Below are positions 1-9,395 of a stretch of DNA of 64,000 nt, piece after piece. Position numbers and translations under genes: made by a program. Position 1 is the stretch's first letter; each line of letters opens with the position of its first letter. Origin of the DNA: Phaeobacter gallaeciensis (lineage in GTDB: Bacteria; Pseudomonadota; Alphaproteobacteria; Rhodobacterales; Rhodobacteraceae); contig NZ_CP015124.1 in the NCBI RefSeq assembly GCF_001678945.1, positions 2,580,001 through 2,644,000 on the forward strand, written 5' to 3'. The notes beneath the pieces are model-generated. The model saw only the letters and a program-made list of their open reading frames with translations. It was not told the DNA's origin and searched no databases.

Positions 1-1
1 G

Positions 2-814
2 CCCGCCGCCGTGATGCCGGAGCAGCCCCGCGCCGCGCAACAGACGCCCGAGGCGGCCCAGCCGGTGGAGACGCCACAGGTGCAGCGACAGGCGCAATCC
101 CCCATGTTAGAGCCTGTTTTTGTCCCTGTTGTCACCGCCGCGCAGACACCGGGCATCGAGGTCACGCCGCCGCAGGTGCAAAGCGATCCCATACCGCTCA
201 AGGCTGTAACACCGACACCGCCGACGACTGCTCTGCCGCCCACCCAGCCAGCGGTGCAGCAGGCGGCAAAACCTATGGAAGCTGTTGAACAGGAACCGGT
301 TGAACAGGCTGAGGCACCACAGTCTCCTATGGAGCAGGCGCCTCCGGTCGAACAGTCGTTGAAGCCAAGGTCCCGCCCGCTGCGCCCTCCGCAGATGGCA
401 AAGGCAGAGCCGGTGCGCACCCCTCCTGAGCCGACAACGCCAAGCGCGCAACCGCGCGGCAACGCCAACGCGACCCGCGGTGTCGCAGAGGGCGCTGCGA
501 AACAGCCGGGCGGGCAATCGCGCCAGGCGGGCGGCAAGGCCCGACAGCAGGGCAATGCGGCGGCGAGCAACTATCCCGGGCAGATCCTGCGCCGGATCGA
601 GAGGGCCAAGCGCCGTGCCAATGTGCGGGGCGAGGCAGTGGTTTCCTTCCGGATCGCGCCCAGCGGCGCGCTGGCGCAGGTCGCCATTGCCCGCAGTTCC
701 GGCTCGGGGCGGCTTGATGATATCGCGCTGGCGCAGGTGCGCCGGGCGGCGCCCTTTCCGCCGCCGCCTGCGGGTGCGCGCACCAGTTTTACCGTGCGGA
801 TCAAGGGCAAGTGA
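2..814 (+). CDS. TonB family energy-transducing protein, C-terminal part (5' end outside window)
   Basis: The reading frame is open from the first bases, so the true start probably lies upstream; GTG at 11 and ATG at 14 are only internal candidates. The visible part is a long Pro/Gln/Ala/Glu-rich stretch of about 180 residues, as in the periplasm-spanning linker of TonB. It is followed by a compact C-terminal domain of about 80 residues (start NYPGQILRRIERAK, then VRGEAVVSFRIAPSGAL and SGSGRLDDIALAQVRRAAPFPPPP), which matches the TonB C-terminal fold. TonB couples the ExbBD proton channel to outer-membrane receptors. The N-terminal membrane anchor cannot be seen here. A dedicated transport partner is not visible, so no symbol is given. 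Confidence 0.8.
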   Translation, partial: PAAVMPEQPRAAQQTPEAAQPVETPQVQRQAQSPMLEPVFVPVVTAAQTPGIEVTPPQVQSDPIPLKAVTPTPPTTALPPTQPAVQQAAKPMEAVEQEPVEQAEAPQSPMEQAPPVEQSLKPRSRPLRPPQMAKAEPVRTPPEPTTPSAQPRGNANATRGVAEGAAKQPGGQSRQAGGKARQQGNAAASNYPGQILRRIERAKRRANVRGEAVVSFRIAPSGALAQVAIARSSGSGRLDDIALAQVRRAAPFPPPPAGARTSFTVRIKGK

Positions 815-916
815 CAAAGGGGCGCGGGGGGATTTGATCAAAACACCCCGGCGCCGATTGCTGCGTCCGGAGGGCTGGGCTACACAGGCGCAACAGCGAC
901 AAGAACAGGAGCCGCC

Positions 917-2020
917 ATGACCCCGCTTTCAGGCCTCAAAGTGGTTGAACTCGCCCGTATTCTGGCTGGCCCCTGGATTGGCCAGTCTTTGGCGGATCTG
1001 GGCGCCGAGGTGATCAAGGTCGAAAGCGAGGCAGGCGATGATACCCGCCACTGGGGCCCTCCGTTCATCGAGCGGGATGAGGACAAGACGGCGGCCTATT
1101 ACTATGCGGCCAACCGCGGCAAGGATTGTGTCACCGCAGATTTCCGCACCGAGGAAGGTCGCCAGACAGTCATCGATCTGATCAAGGACGCCGACATCCT
1201 GATCGAGAATTTCAAGGTTGGCGGTCTCAAGAAATACGGTCTGGATTACGACAGCCTGAAACAGGTGAACCCGCGGCTGATCTATTGCTCGGTCACCGGT
1301 TTCGGGCAGGACGGCCCCTATGCCTCCCGCGCGGGCTATGACTTCCTGCTGCAGGGCATGTCGGGGCTGATGTCGATCACCGGCGATCCCGAGGGGCAGC
1401 CGCAGAAAGTCGGCGTCGCCATCACCGATATCGTGACCGGGCTTTACGGTACCATCGGGATCCTTGCAGCGGTGGAGCAGCGCCACACCACCGGCCGGGG
1501 GCAGCATCTGGATATGTCGCTGCTCGATTGTGCCACGGCAATGCTGGCCAATCAGGCGATGAACTATCTCGCCACCGGCACCAGCCCGACGCGGCTGGGC
1601 AATGATCACCCCAATATCGCGCCCTATCAGGTGATGGCGGTGAAGGATGGCCATATCATTCTGGCGGTGGGCAACGACGGCCAGTTCCAGCGGCTGTGTG
1701 ATGCGCTGGGCCTGCCGGATCTGAAGGTCGATCCGCGGTTCCTGACCAATCAGCTGCGGGTGGCGAACCGTCAGGAGCTGACCGCGCTGCTGGAAGCGGC
1801 CCTGATGCAATGGAGCCAATCTGATCTTCTGGCGGCGCTGGAGGCGGCGACGGTTCCCGCCGGGCCGATCAACACCATCGGCCAGGCCTTTGACGATCCG
1901 CAGATCCAGCATCGTGGTATGCAGATCGCGCCTGAAGGGGTGCCGGGCGTGCGGGGGCCATGGAAATTCTCGGATGCCGAATTGGCGCTGGAAAAATCCG
2001 CGCCAAAGCTTGCCAAATAA
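917..2020 (+). CDS. CaiB/BaiF family (class III) CoA-transferase
   Basis: The 367-residue product opens with the family hallmark LSGLKVVELARILAGPWIGQ, followed by GAEVIKVE and a GDDTRHWGPPF loop. Around residues 195-205 it carries GQHLDMSLLDCA, where class III CoA-transferases place the catalytic Asp that forms the acyl anhydride. Length and domain order are those of ordinary members such as formyl-CoA or succinyl-CoA:acid CoA-transferases. The acyl substrate cannot be told from sequence. AGGAG lies 9 bases before the ATG. The gene is followed after 44 bases by a hydrolase on the same strand, which may be co-transcribed. Confidence 0.93.
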   Translation: MTPLSGLKVVELARILAGPWIGQSLADLGAEVIKVESEAGDDTRHWGPPFIERDEDKTAAYYYAANRGKDCVTADFRTEEGRQTVIDLIKDADILIENFKVGGLKKYGLDYDSLKQVNPRLIYCSVTGFGQDGPYASRAGYDFLLQGMSGLMSITGDPEGQPQKVGVAITDIVTGLYGTIGILAAVEQRHTTGRGQHLDMSLLDCATAMLANQAMNYLATGTSPTRLGNDHPNIAPYQVMAVKDGHIILAVGNDGQFQRLCDALGLPDLKVDPRFLTNQLRVANRQELTALLEAALMQWSQSDLLAALEAATVPAGPINTIGQAFDDPQIQHRGMQIAPEGVPGVRGPWKFSDAELALEKSAPKLAK

Positions 2021-2064
2021 GGACGCGCGAAGGCAGGGTGGCGCCAAACTTTTTTTGAGATTGG

Positions 2065-4059
2065 ATGCCCCCTATGCCCGTGCCCTTTACCCTGATTGAA
2101 AACACCTGGATTCCGATGGCTGACGGGCGTCGTCTGGCGGCGCGGATCTGGCTGCCCGAAGGGGAGGGGCCGTTTCCGGCGATCCTGGAATACCTGCCCT
2201 ATCGCAAACGCGATGGCACCCCGCCGCGGGATGAGACCACCCATACCGTTTTTGCCGGAGAAGGCTACGCCTGCATCCGCGTCGATATCTCGGGCAGCGG
2301 CGACAGCGAGGGGCTGTTCGACGATGAATATTCCGAACAGGAGCTGAGCGACGGTGAGGCGGTCCTCACCTGGATCGCGGCGCAACCCTGGAGCAGTGGC
2401 AAGGTCGGGATGATCGGTATTTCCTGGGGGGGCTTCAACGGCTTGCAACTGGCCTATCGCCGCCCACCCGAATTGCAGGCAGTGGTCTCGGTCGCGTCCA
2501 CCGCAGACCGCTATGCCGATGACATCCACTACATGGGGGGATGCCTGCTCAGCGACAATGCTAACTGGGGCAGCCAGATGTTCGCCTATATGACGCGGCC
2601 CCTGGATCCCGAGCTGCGCCCCGACTGGCGCGATGCCTGGCTGGAGCGGATCGAGAAGCTGCCCTTCATGTCCGCCGACTGGCTGCGCCACCCGTCCCGC
2701 GATGATTTCTGGAAACATGGCTCGGTCTGCGAGGACTGGTCGGCGATCACCGCCCCGGTGCTGGCGATCACTGGCTGGGCGGATGCCTATCTCAATACGC
2801 CCGCGATGCTGGCCGCCAACCTGACTGCGCCCACCAAGGCGTTGATGGGTCCGTGGGAGCATCGCTATGCGCATATCTCGAAACTCGATCCGGCGGATTT
2901 CCACGGTGAGGTTTTGCGCTGGTTCGATCAGTGGCTGAAGGGCGAGGAAAGCGGCGCCGAGGCGCTGCCCGACTACCGTGTCTACATGCAGGAGCATTTC
3001 GGCCCCACCAAGGAAAACAAGCCCCGCAAGGGCCGCTGGGTGGCCGAGCAGAACTGGCCCTCGCCCAATGTCAGCGAACGGGTGGTTTATCTTTCGACAG
3101 GCAGTCTGACAGACACTGCAGGCAGCGGGGAGTGCAGGATTTCTAACCCTGCAACCGTCGGTGAGGCGGGGGGGTATTTCTGTCCAGGCATGCGGTTCGA
3201 CAATGAACTCGCCGGTGATCAGGCGGGGGATGATGTGCTGTCGACCTGTTTCGACACCGCGCCGCTGGAAGATGAGTTGCAGATCCTTGGCCGCCCGCGC
3301 GTGCGCATCGCCTTTACCGTCGATCGCCCGGTTGCACAGATCGTCGGGCGCCTGTGCGATGTGGCGCCGGATGGTTCCTCGCAGCGGATCAGCTATCGCC
3401 CTTTCAACCTGACACATCTGAATGGCCATGACGCGCCAGAGCCGCTGGTGCCGGGGCAACGCTACGAGGTAGAGTTCCCCTTGAACGAATGCGCCCATGC
3501 GCTGCGTCCCGGTCATGTGCTGCGGCTGGCGCTCTCGACCTCTTACTGGCCCATCGTCTGGCCCGCGCCCGAGGCGGCAGAGATCATGCTGGACCTGAAG
3601 GACTGCGCCCTGATCCTGCCAGAGCGAAAGGTGAGCGAGGAAATCCCGCCTGAGGCCCCCGGCCCCGCGCAGCCCTATCCGACCCTGGGCGGCAGGCAGC
3701 TGCGCGCGCCTTCGGGCACGTCAGAGACCAAGGCGCTTCCGGATGGTACGCTGGTGCTGGATACCTTTGACGACTACGGCGAGGCGGTGAACCCGCATAA
3801 CGGCATGCAGGTGGGCAGCCATGTGTCGATGCACTATGCGATCCACCCTGATGATCCGGCCACGGCGACCTTCAAATCCGACTGGCGCTTTACCTTTGCG
3901 CGCGGCGACTGGCAGGTGGCGATCGACACGGAAAACAGGATGACCTGCGATGCGCAGAATTTCTACCTCTGGCGGCGCATCCACGCCTATGAGGGCGGTG
4001 CATCAGAGCCGGTTCTGGTCAAGGAATGGTCCGAGACCGTACCGCGCGGCTGCCTGTAA
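2065..4059 (+). CDS. CocE/NonD family alpha/beta hydrolase (X-Pro dipeptidyl-peptidase-like)
   Basis: The 664-residue product has the CocE layout. An N-terminal alpha/beta hydrolase domain starts with MADGRRLAARIWLPEGEGPFP and DISGSGDSEG, with the nucleophile elbow GISWGGFNG near residue 117. A C-terminal jelly-roll domain from about residue 400 includes VRIAFTVDRPVAQIVGRLCDV. Known relatives hydrolyse esters (cocaine esterase), amides or N-terminal X-Pro peptides. There is no signal peptide, so it is probably cytosolic. ATG at 2065 and ATG at 2074 are both possible starts; neither has a strong Shine-Dalgarno. It converges on nadC with a 21-base gap that carries a hairpin. Confidence 0.9.
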   Translation: MPPMPVPFTLIENTWIPMADGRRLAARIWLPEGEGPFPAILEYLPYRKRDGTPPRDETTHTVFAGEGYACIRVDISGSGDSEGLFDDEYSEQELSDGEAVLTWIAAQPWSSGKVGMIGISWGGFNGLQLAYRRPPELQAVVSVASTADRYADDIHYMGGCLLSDNANWGSQMFAYMTRPLDPELRPDWRDAWLERIEKLPFMSADWLRHPSRDDFWKHGSVCEDWSAITAPVLAITGWADAYLNTPAMLAANLTAPTKALMGPWEHRYAHISKLDPADFHGEVLRWFDQWLKGEESGAEALPDYRVYMQEHFGPTKENKPRKGRWVAEQNWPSPNVSERVVYLSTGSLTDTAGSGECRISNPATVGEAGGYFCPGMRFDNELAGDQAGDDVLSTCFDTAPLEDELQILGRPRVRIAFTVDRPVAQIVGRLCDVAPDGSSQRISYRPFNLTHLNGHDAPEPLVPGQRYEVEFPLNECAHALRPGHVLRLALSTSYWPIVWPAPEAAEIMLDLKDCALILPERKVSEEIPPEAPGPAQPYPTLGGRQLRAPSGTSETKALPDGTLVLDTFDDYGEAVNPHNGMQVGSHVSMHYAIHPDDPATATFKSDWRFTFARGDWQVAIDTENRMTCDAQNFYLWRRIHAYEGGASEPVLVKEWSETVPRGCL

Positions 4060-4068
4060 CGGCAGCCG
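4047..4068. terminator. Hairpin spanning the CocE stop codon, between convergent genes
   Basis: CGGCTGCC (4047-4054) pairs with GGCAGCCG (4061-4068). The loop holds the TAA stop of the upstream gene. There is no T-run, so intrinsic termination is plausible but not certain. The position between two convergent genes fits a shared transcript end. Confidence 0.4.
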
Positions 4069-4080
4069 TCAGCGCGGCGT

Positions 4081-4935
4081 TCAGAAGTCGAGGCCGAGGT
4101 CCAGAGTCGGCGCCGAATGGGTCAGCGCGCCGGAGGAGATGTAATCAACTCCGGTGGCGGCGACCTCGGCAATGCGCTCCAGCTTCATGTTGCCGGATGC
4201 CTCGGTCACCAGATGGCCGCGCGCCATCTTGACGGCCTCTGCCAGCGTCGGCGTGTCCATGTTGTCGAGCAGGACCACATCCGCGCCGCCGGTCTTCAGC
4301 ACCTCTTCGAGCTGGGACAGCGTGTCGACCTCGATCTCCACCTTCATCATGTGGCTGACGCTGGCCTTTGCGGCCTCCAGCACGGCAGTAATGCCTCCGG
4401 CGGCAGCGATGTGGTTGTCCTTGATCAGGATCGCATCCGACAGGCCAAAGCGGTGGTTGTAGCCACCGCCGTGCAAAACCGCCTGCTTTTCCGCGATGCG
4501 CAGGCCCGGCGTGGTCTTGCGGGTGCAGGTGATGCGGGTGTCCGTTCCAGTTGTTTCGCGCACGAAACAATGGGTCAGTGTTGCGATCCCAGTTAGCCGT
4601 CCCGCGAAATTCAGCGCCACCCGTTCCCCCGACAGGATCGAGGCAGCCGAGCCTTCGATGGTCATCAGCGTATCGCCGGGTTTGCAGGGGCTTCCGTCTG
4701 GCAGCAGGGTTTCCACCTTCAGTCCCGCATCCACCAGATGAAAGGCGATGCGGGCGATCTGCATCCCCGACACGATGCCTGTTTCGCGGGCGTTCAGCCG
4801 GGCGGAATAGGTCACATCCGCCGGGATCACCGCGCGGGTGGTTATATCGCCGTTCTGGCCCAGATCCTCGTGCAGGGCGGCGCGCACCATCGGTTCCAGG
4901 ATCAGGTCGGGCAGGGTGGCGAAGGCGGTACTCAT
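4081..4935 (-). CDS. nadC: Nicotinate-nucleotide pyrophosphorylase (carboxylating), quinolinate phosphoribosyltransferase
   Basis: The 284-residue product converts quinolinate and PRPP to nicotinate mononucleotide, CO2 and PPi, the third step of de novo NAD synthesis. Family motifs are clear: ALHEDLGQNGDITT at the N-terminus, the substrate-binding CTRKTTPGLRIAEKQAV, GGGYNHRFGLSDAILIKDNH, and EVEVDTLSQ-like and VVLLDNM strands of the barrel. Length is normal for the family. The start codon overlaps the end of nadB by 4 bases (ATGA), indicating translational coupling. It is the last gene of a nadA-nadB-nadC operon. Confidence 0.97.
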   Translation of the reverse strand: MSTAFATLPDLILEPMVRAALHEDLGQNGDITTRAVIPADVTYSARLNARETGIVSGMQIARIAFHLVDAGLKVETLLPDGSPCKPGDTLMTIEGSAASILSGERVALNFAGRLTGIATLTHCFVRETTGTDTRITCTRKTTPGLRIAEKQAVLHGGGYNHRFGLSDAILIKDNHIAAAGGITAVLEAAKASVSHMMKVEIEVDTLSQLEEVLKTGGADVVLLDNMDTPTLAEAVKMARGHLVTEASGNMKLERIAEVAATGVDYISSGALTHSAPTLDLGLDF

Positions 4936-6521
4936 GTGGGCTCCTTTGCGCTCTCGCCCGCGATCCGGTCGCGCAGGGCAAGGGCCTCGGTCAGGGTGAT
5001 ATGGGTGCGATGGGCCTGTGCGGGATCGGCCTCGGGGAAATCATCGCGGTAATGCCCGCCCCGGCTTTCGCGGCGCATCAGGGCGGCGGCGGCGATCAGG
5101 GTGGCGGTGGCGCACATGTTGACGAAGGGTTCATCCTTCGCGTTCTCTGCCTCCAGCCGGGCAATGGTGACAAGCGCCGTCTTGAGGCCGTCCTCGGTGC
5201 GACGTACGCCGACATTGGCGGTCATGGTCTCCCGCAGGGTCTGAACGGCGCTGGGATCTGTTTCGTGACCATCCGGGGCAAAGGTGATCGCGACCTCCGA
5301 CAGATCGCCCTTTTGCGGCAGATCCTTCATATCGGCCGCGGCGGTGCGGGCAAAGACCAGTGCCTCCAGCAATCCATTGGAGGCCAGCCGGTTGGCACCG
5401 TGCAACCCGGTCGAGGAAGCTTCGCCGCAGACCCACAAATGGCCAAGGCTGGCACGCCCCTGCATGTCGGTGTCCACCCCGCCCATGTGGTAGTGGGCGG
5501 CGACGGCCACGGGGATCGGCTGGGTCACAGGGTCGATCCCGGCGCGGGCGCAGGTTTCGGCGACGGTGGGAAAGCGGGTTGCAACCTCGGCGCCAAGGGC
5601 CTGCCGGGTGTCCAGAACCGGTCGGCGCCCGGCTTGGGTCTCGGCAAAGATGGCGCGGGCCACGATATCGCGCGGGGCCAGCTCGGCGTCCGGGTGGACC
5701 GTCAGCATGAAGCGTTCGCCCTTGTTGTTCAGGAGCACTGCGCCATCGCCGCGCAGGGCCTCGGTCGCCAAGGGCGCCGGGTCTTCACCGATATCAAAGG
5801 CGGTGGGGTGGAATTGCACGAATTCAGGGTCGGCGATACGCACGCCCGCGCGGGCGGCAAGACCGATAACCTGCCCACGAATGCGGGGCGGGTTGGTCGT
5901 ATGGGCATAAAGCCCGCCCGAGCCGCCCCCGGCCAGAAGAACGCCGGGGCAAGTGATCAGGACGGGATCCGACGGCGCATCGGCCTGCGAGATCCAGACT
6001 CCGGTAACGGTATCGCCGTCTACCTCCAGCCGGACGGCCTGGGTGTTCTCCAGCACCTGCACCGAAGGGGCGGCGCGCACGGCGGCGATCAGGGTTTCCA
6101 TGATCTGCGCCCCGGCCCGGTCGCCCTTCACGCGCACCACGCGGGCGGCGGAATGGGCGGCTTCGCGGCTCATCACGTAGTTGCCCGCGGCGTCGCGGTC
6201 AAAGGGCGTGCCAAGATCGGTCAGGTCGAGGATATGCTCGCGCGCAACGCGGGTGACCATGGCGGCCACCTTTGGATCGACAGTGCCCGCGCCAGCGGTC
6301 CGGGTATCGGCGGCATGGGCTTCGGGGCTGTCGCTTTGATCCATGGCGGCGGCAACACCGCCCTGCGCCCAGGCAGAACTTGCACCCTGACCAACCGTTT
6401 CAGGAGAGATCATCAGCACTGGCCGCGGCGCCAGTTCCAGCGCCGCGTAAAGCGCGCCCAGACCGGCGCCGACGATGACGATGCGGCCGGTGTCAATGCG
6501 CCCGGTGCTGGCCTCTGTCAC
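4932..6521 (-). CDS. nadB: L-aspartate oxidase
   Basis: This 529-residue FAD enzyme oxidises L-aspartate to iminoaspartate, which NadA condenses with DHAP. The N-terminal dinucleotide-binding fold reads IVIVGAGLGALYAALELA. The mid-region SSAWAQGGVAAA and the C-terminal HYHMGGVDTDMQGRAS followed by WVCGEASSTGLHGANRL are diagnostic of the succinate dehydrogenase/fumarate reductase flavoprotein family and of NadB. The start is GTG, only 3 bases after the nadA stop codon. The 3' end overlaps nadC by 4 bases. Confidence 0.96.
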   Translation of the reverse strand: MTEASTGRIDTGRIVIVGAGLGALYAALELAPRPVLMISPETVGQGASSAWAQGGVAAAMDQSDSPEAHAADTRTAGAGTVDPKVAAMVTRVAREHILDLTDLGTPFDRDAAGNYVMSREAAHSAARVVRVKGDRAGAQIMETLIAAVRAAPSVQVLENTQAVRLEVDGDTVTGVWISQADAPSDPVLITCPGVLLAGGGSGGLYAHTTNPPRIRGQVIGLAARAGVRIADPEFVQFHPTAFDIGEDPAPLATEALRGDGAVLLNNKGERFMLTVHPDAELAPRDIVARAIFAETQAGRRPVLDTRQALGAEVATRFPTVAETCARAGIDPVTQPIPVAVAAHYHMGGVDTDMQGRASLGHLWVCGEASSTGLHGANRLASNGLLEALVFARTAAADMKDLPQKGDLSEVAITFAPDGHETDPSAVQTLRETMTANVGVRRTEDGLKTALVTIARLEAENAKDEPFVNMCATATLIAAAALMRRESRGGHYRDDFPEADPAQAHRTHITLTEALALRDRIAGESAKEPT

Positions 6522-6524
6522 CGG

Positions 6525-7577
6525 TCAGATGCCCAGTTTCTGGCTGAGATCGATCATCCGCTGCACTGCAAGCCGCGCCTTGTCCGCGACCTGAGGGTCA
6601 ACCTCGACCGGTTCGGACATGGTGTGCAGCGACCACAGGATTTTCTCCAGCGTGATCATCTTCATGTAGGGGCACATGTTGCAGGGGCCGACGAAATCCA
6701 CCTCGGGCAGCTCATCCGCGATGTTCGAGGCCATCGAACATTCGGTGATCAGCATCGCCTTTTCCGGTTTTTCGTCCGTCACATATTTGATGATGCCGCT
6801 GGTGGAGCCGGAGAAATCCGCCTCGGCCACCACATCGGGGGGGCATTCGGGGTGGGCGATCAGTCGGGTGCCGGGGTTCCACTCGCGGAATTCGCGCAGG
6901 TCCTTGGCGGTGTATTGTTCGTGCACGATGCAGGAACCGTCCCACCAGACGATATTCTTCTGCGGCACCTGGTTCGCCACGTTCTGCGCCAGGTATTTGT
7001 CCGGCGTCATGATGACGGTGTCGCTGTCCATCGCGGCGACGATCTGCGCTGCATTGGAGGAGGTGCAGCAGATGTCGGAGGCGGCTTTCACCTCGGCGGT
7101 GGTGTTCACGTAAGTTACAACCGGCGCGCCGGGATATTTGCGGCGCATCTCTTCCACGCCCGCGGCGGTGATGCTTTCGGCCAGCGAACAGCCTGCCGCC
7201 ATATCGGGCATCAGCACGGTTTTCTCAGGAGAAAGGATCTTGGAGGTCTCGGCCATGAAATGCACGCCGCATTGCACGATCACATCCGCTTCGACGCGGG
7301 CGGCTTCGATGGCCAGCTGCAGGCTGTCGCCGACGAAATCCGCAACGCCGTGATAGATCTCCGGCGTCATGTAGTTGTGGGCCAAAATGACCGCGCCGCG
7401 TTCTTTCTTCAGCGCGTTGATCGCCGCGACATAGGGCGCATAGCGCGCCCAGTCGACCGGGTTCACCACGCGGTCCATGGTCTGGTACAGATCTGACATC
7501 TGTTCGGCCAGATCGGGGTTGGGCGCCAGATCATAGGTGCTGGCGAGTTGATCGCGCATGGTTTGCAGATCGAACAT
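6525..7577 (-). CDS. nadA: Quinolinate synthase
   Basis: The 350-residue product condenses iminoaspartate with dihydroxyacetone phosphate using a [4Fe-4S] cluster. Candidate cluster cysteines lie in [23 protein letters not shown] and [31 protein letters not shown] near residue 70 is the family signature. The frame stays open upstream to 7835, but ATG at 7577 is chosen because GAGGAAA sits 6 bases before it and the upstream extension looks non-coding. First gene of nadABC. The promoter should lie in 7578-7700. Confidence 0.96.
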   Translation of the reverse strand: MFDLQTMRDQLASTYDLAPNPDLAEQMSDLYQTMDRVVNPVDWARYAPYVAAINALKKERGAVILAHNYMTPEIYHGVADFVGDSLQLAIEAARVEADVIVQCGVHFMAETSKILSPEKTVLMPDMAAGCSLAESITAAGVEEMRRKYPGAPVVTYVNTTAEVKAASDICCTSSNAAQIVAAMDSDTVIMTPDKYLAQNVANQVPQKNIVWWDGSCIVHEQYTAKDLREFREWNPGTRLIAHPECPPDVVAEADFSGSTSGIIKYVTDEKPEKAMLITECSMASNIADELPEVDFVGPCNMCPYMKMITLEKILWSLHTMSEPVEVDPQVADKARLAVQRMIDLSQKLGI

Positions 7578-7980
7578 GGCATTTCCTCGAAAACGCGCCC
7601 TTGCGGAACTGTGGTGGGCACTTTGGGTCGGTCTTCTTTCACGTTCACATGCCGCGCGCAAGTAATGGTGCGAAAAGGCCGCAGGCTGGTCGCTGCTGCG
7701 CCGGGGCTGCTGTTGGGGTGGCCGGAAGGCCAAGAATCTCTTGCTCCGCGGGTTTGTAAACCCGGCGATAGAAGATCTGTTCCCCGGATCAAGCGCGGGC
7801 GTTGGGCATCTTTCTGTCCGGCGATGCGCAGTCACTCATCGATATAGTGGACAAATTGTCCTTTTTCAGGGGCGGCTGCATTTTTTTCTGTTTCGGGGTG
7901 CTTTCCTGTGTTTTGACACTGGGGAAAGCTGAGGGAAACAGGCCTGTAACCCTAAGCCATCGGGGGGAAAATCAAGCGTC
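7578..7980. other. 403-base divergent intergenic region between nadA and tupB
   Basis: This region must hold promoters for both the nadABC operon (minus) and the tupBCA operon (plus). No convincing ORF is present; the short frames here are extensions or shadows. The only structured element seen is the perfect 6-1-6 inverted repeat at 7849-7861. A G-run plus A-run (GGGGGGAAAA, from about 7961) lies about 13 bases before the tupB ATG and may act as its Shine-Dalgarno. No known riboswitch was recognised. Confidence 0.5.
7849..7861. promoter_or_regulatory. Perfect inverted repeat GGACAA-A-TTGTCC upstream of tupB
   Basis: GGACAA (7849-7854) and TTGTCC (7856-7861) form a perfect dyad with a 1-base centre, 120 bases before tupB. 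It is followed by CTTTTT-like bases, so it could be an operator or the remnant of a weak terminator. The regulator is not known. Confidence 0.3.
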
Positions 7981-8685
7981 ATGTCTGATCTGTGGGACGG
8001 TCTGAGCCAGGCGTTCTGGCTGGTGGTGATGCTGGATCCTGATCTGGTCGAGATCACTTTGCGCTCTCTCAGGGTCACTTTGACCGCCCTTGCCATCGCC
8101 TCTGCCATCGCCTTGCCATTGGCGGCCTTGCTGGCTGTCCGCCGGTTTCGCCTGCGCCGTCCGACGATTGCGGTGCTCAATGCGCTGATGGGGCTGCCGC
8201 CGGTGGTGGTCGGCCTGATTGTCTATGTCTTCCTGTCGCGGTCCGGGCCGCTGGGGGTGCTGGGGCTGTTGTTCACGCCCTCGGCGATGGTGATCGCTCA
8301 GGTGATCATCATCGTGCCGCTGGTGGCCTCGATCGCGCATCAGTCCCTGCGCGAGCTGTGGAGCGATTACCACGATCTGCTGATTTCACTGAATACCACC
8401 CAGGGTCAGCGGATCCGGGCGTTGTTGTGGGATGGGCGGCGGGCGCTGCTGACAGCGGCGCTGGCCGGGTTTGGCCGGGCCATCGGAGAAGTCGGCGCCA
8501 TCATGGTGGTCGGCGGCAATATCGACCATGCCACCCGGGTGCTGACCACCGCGATCGCGCTGGAAACCGGCAAGGGGGAATTTGCAATGGCTCTGGGCCT
8601 TGGCTTTGTGCTGATTGGCATGGCGATTGCCGTCAACCTGTCGATCCACTGGATTGGCCATACCGAACGCGGGGGACGCTGGTGA
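7981..8685 (+). CDS. tupB: Tungstate ABC transporter, permease
   Basis: The 234-residue inner-membrane protein has about five or six hydrophobic segments. It carries the permease EAA-like loop LISLNTTQGQRIRALLWDGRRALLTAALAGFGRAIGEVGAIMVVGGNI, here quoted only as its key parts: GFGRAIGEVGAIMVVGGN is typical of TupB and distinguishes it from ModB. It should form the homodimeric channel for tungstate. The stop codon overlaps the next ATG (TGATG). The gene order is permease-ATPase-binding protein rather than the common tupABC. Confidence 0.9.
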   Translation: MSDLWDGLSQAFWLVVMLDPDLVEITLRSLRVTLTALAIASAIALPLAALLAVRRFRLRRPTIAVLNALMGLPPVVVGLIVYVFLSRSGPLGVLGLLFTPSAMVIAQVIIIVPLVASIAHQSLRELWSDYHDLLISLNTTQGQRIRALLWDGRRALLTAALAGFGRAIGEVGAIMVVGGNIDHATRVLTTAIALETGKGEFAMALGLGFVLIGMAIAVNLSIHWIGHTERGGRW

Positions 8686-9395
8686 TGCAGATGTTCCCGC
8701 TGACCGTGGATCAGGGCGTGGTGCGCAGGCGTGGCAAGGTGCTGGTTGGCCCGGTGGACCTGACGCTGGAAGGCGTGGGAGCGACTATCGTGGTGGGGCC
8801 GAACGGAGCCGGCAAGACCTCGTTTCTGAAAATGCTGCACGGTGTCGTACGTCTCAATGGCGGTAGCCTGACCTGGGCTTGCCCCAGGGCGGAGGCGGAA
8901 AAGCGTCAGGCCTTTGTGTTTCAGACACCGGTGATGATGCGCCGGTCCGTGGTGGAAAACATCGCCTACCCCCTGCGCCTGATCGGGGTACCACGCAAGG
9001 AGGCCCGAGCCCGTGCTGCGGACTGGGCGCGGCGGATCGATCTGGGCGATGCGCTGGAGCGGCCCGCGGTGCTGCTTTCGGGTGGTGAGCGGCAAAAGCT
9101 GGCGCTGGCCCGGGCGCTGATCCGGGATCCGGAAGTGCTGTTTCTGGACGAACCCTGCGCCTCGCTTGATGGACGGGCGACGCGGGAAATCGAAGAGATC
9201 CTGACCGAGGCGGCCCAAAGCGGCACTCGCCTGATCATGTCGACCCACAACATGGGTCAGGCGCAGCGGCTGGCGGATGAGGTGATCCTCATCATTGGCG
9301 GCCGCATTCACGAGTTCGCTCCGGCCGAAGCGTTTTTTGCCGGGCCTCAAACCCCGCAGGGGCAAGCATTCTTGAGAGGAGATATAGTAGAATGA
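8685..9395 (+). CDS. tupC: Tungstate ABC transporter, ATP-binding protein
   Basis: The 236-residue ATPase has Walker A GPNGAGKTS (near residue 45), signature LSGGERQKLALARAL, Walker B VLFLDEP and an H-loop in MSTHNMGQA. The start at 8685 is chosen because it overlaps the tupB stop and begins the conserved N-terminus; the longer in-frame extension lies inside tupB. It energises TupB. The 3' end overlaps tupA by 4 bases. Confidence 0.92.
   Translation: MQMFPLTVDQGVVRRRGKVLVGPVDLTLEGVGATIVVGPNGAGKTSFLKMLHGVVRLNGGSLTWACPRAEAEKRQAFVFQTPVMMRRSVVENIAYPLRLIGVPRKEARARAADWARRIDLGDALERPAVLLSGGERQKLALARALIRDPEVLFLDEPCASLDGRATREIEEILTEAAQSGTRLIMSTHNMGQAQRLADEVILIIGGRIHEFAPAEAFFAGPQTPQGQAFLRGDIVE

Noticed and set aside
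1771-3516. 581-codon minus-strand frame opposite the CaiB and CocE genes
   Set aside because: No recognisable motif and spans two clear plus-strand genes.
4551-7496. Very long plus-strand frame (981 codons) opposite nadC and nadB
   Set aside because: It is the antisense shadow of high-GC coding sequence; the translation shows no domain, and the opposite strand has complete, well-conserved nad genes.
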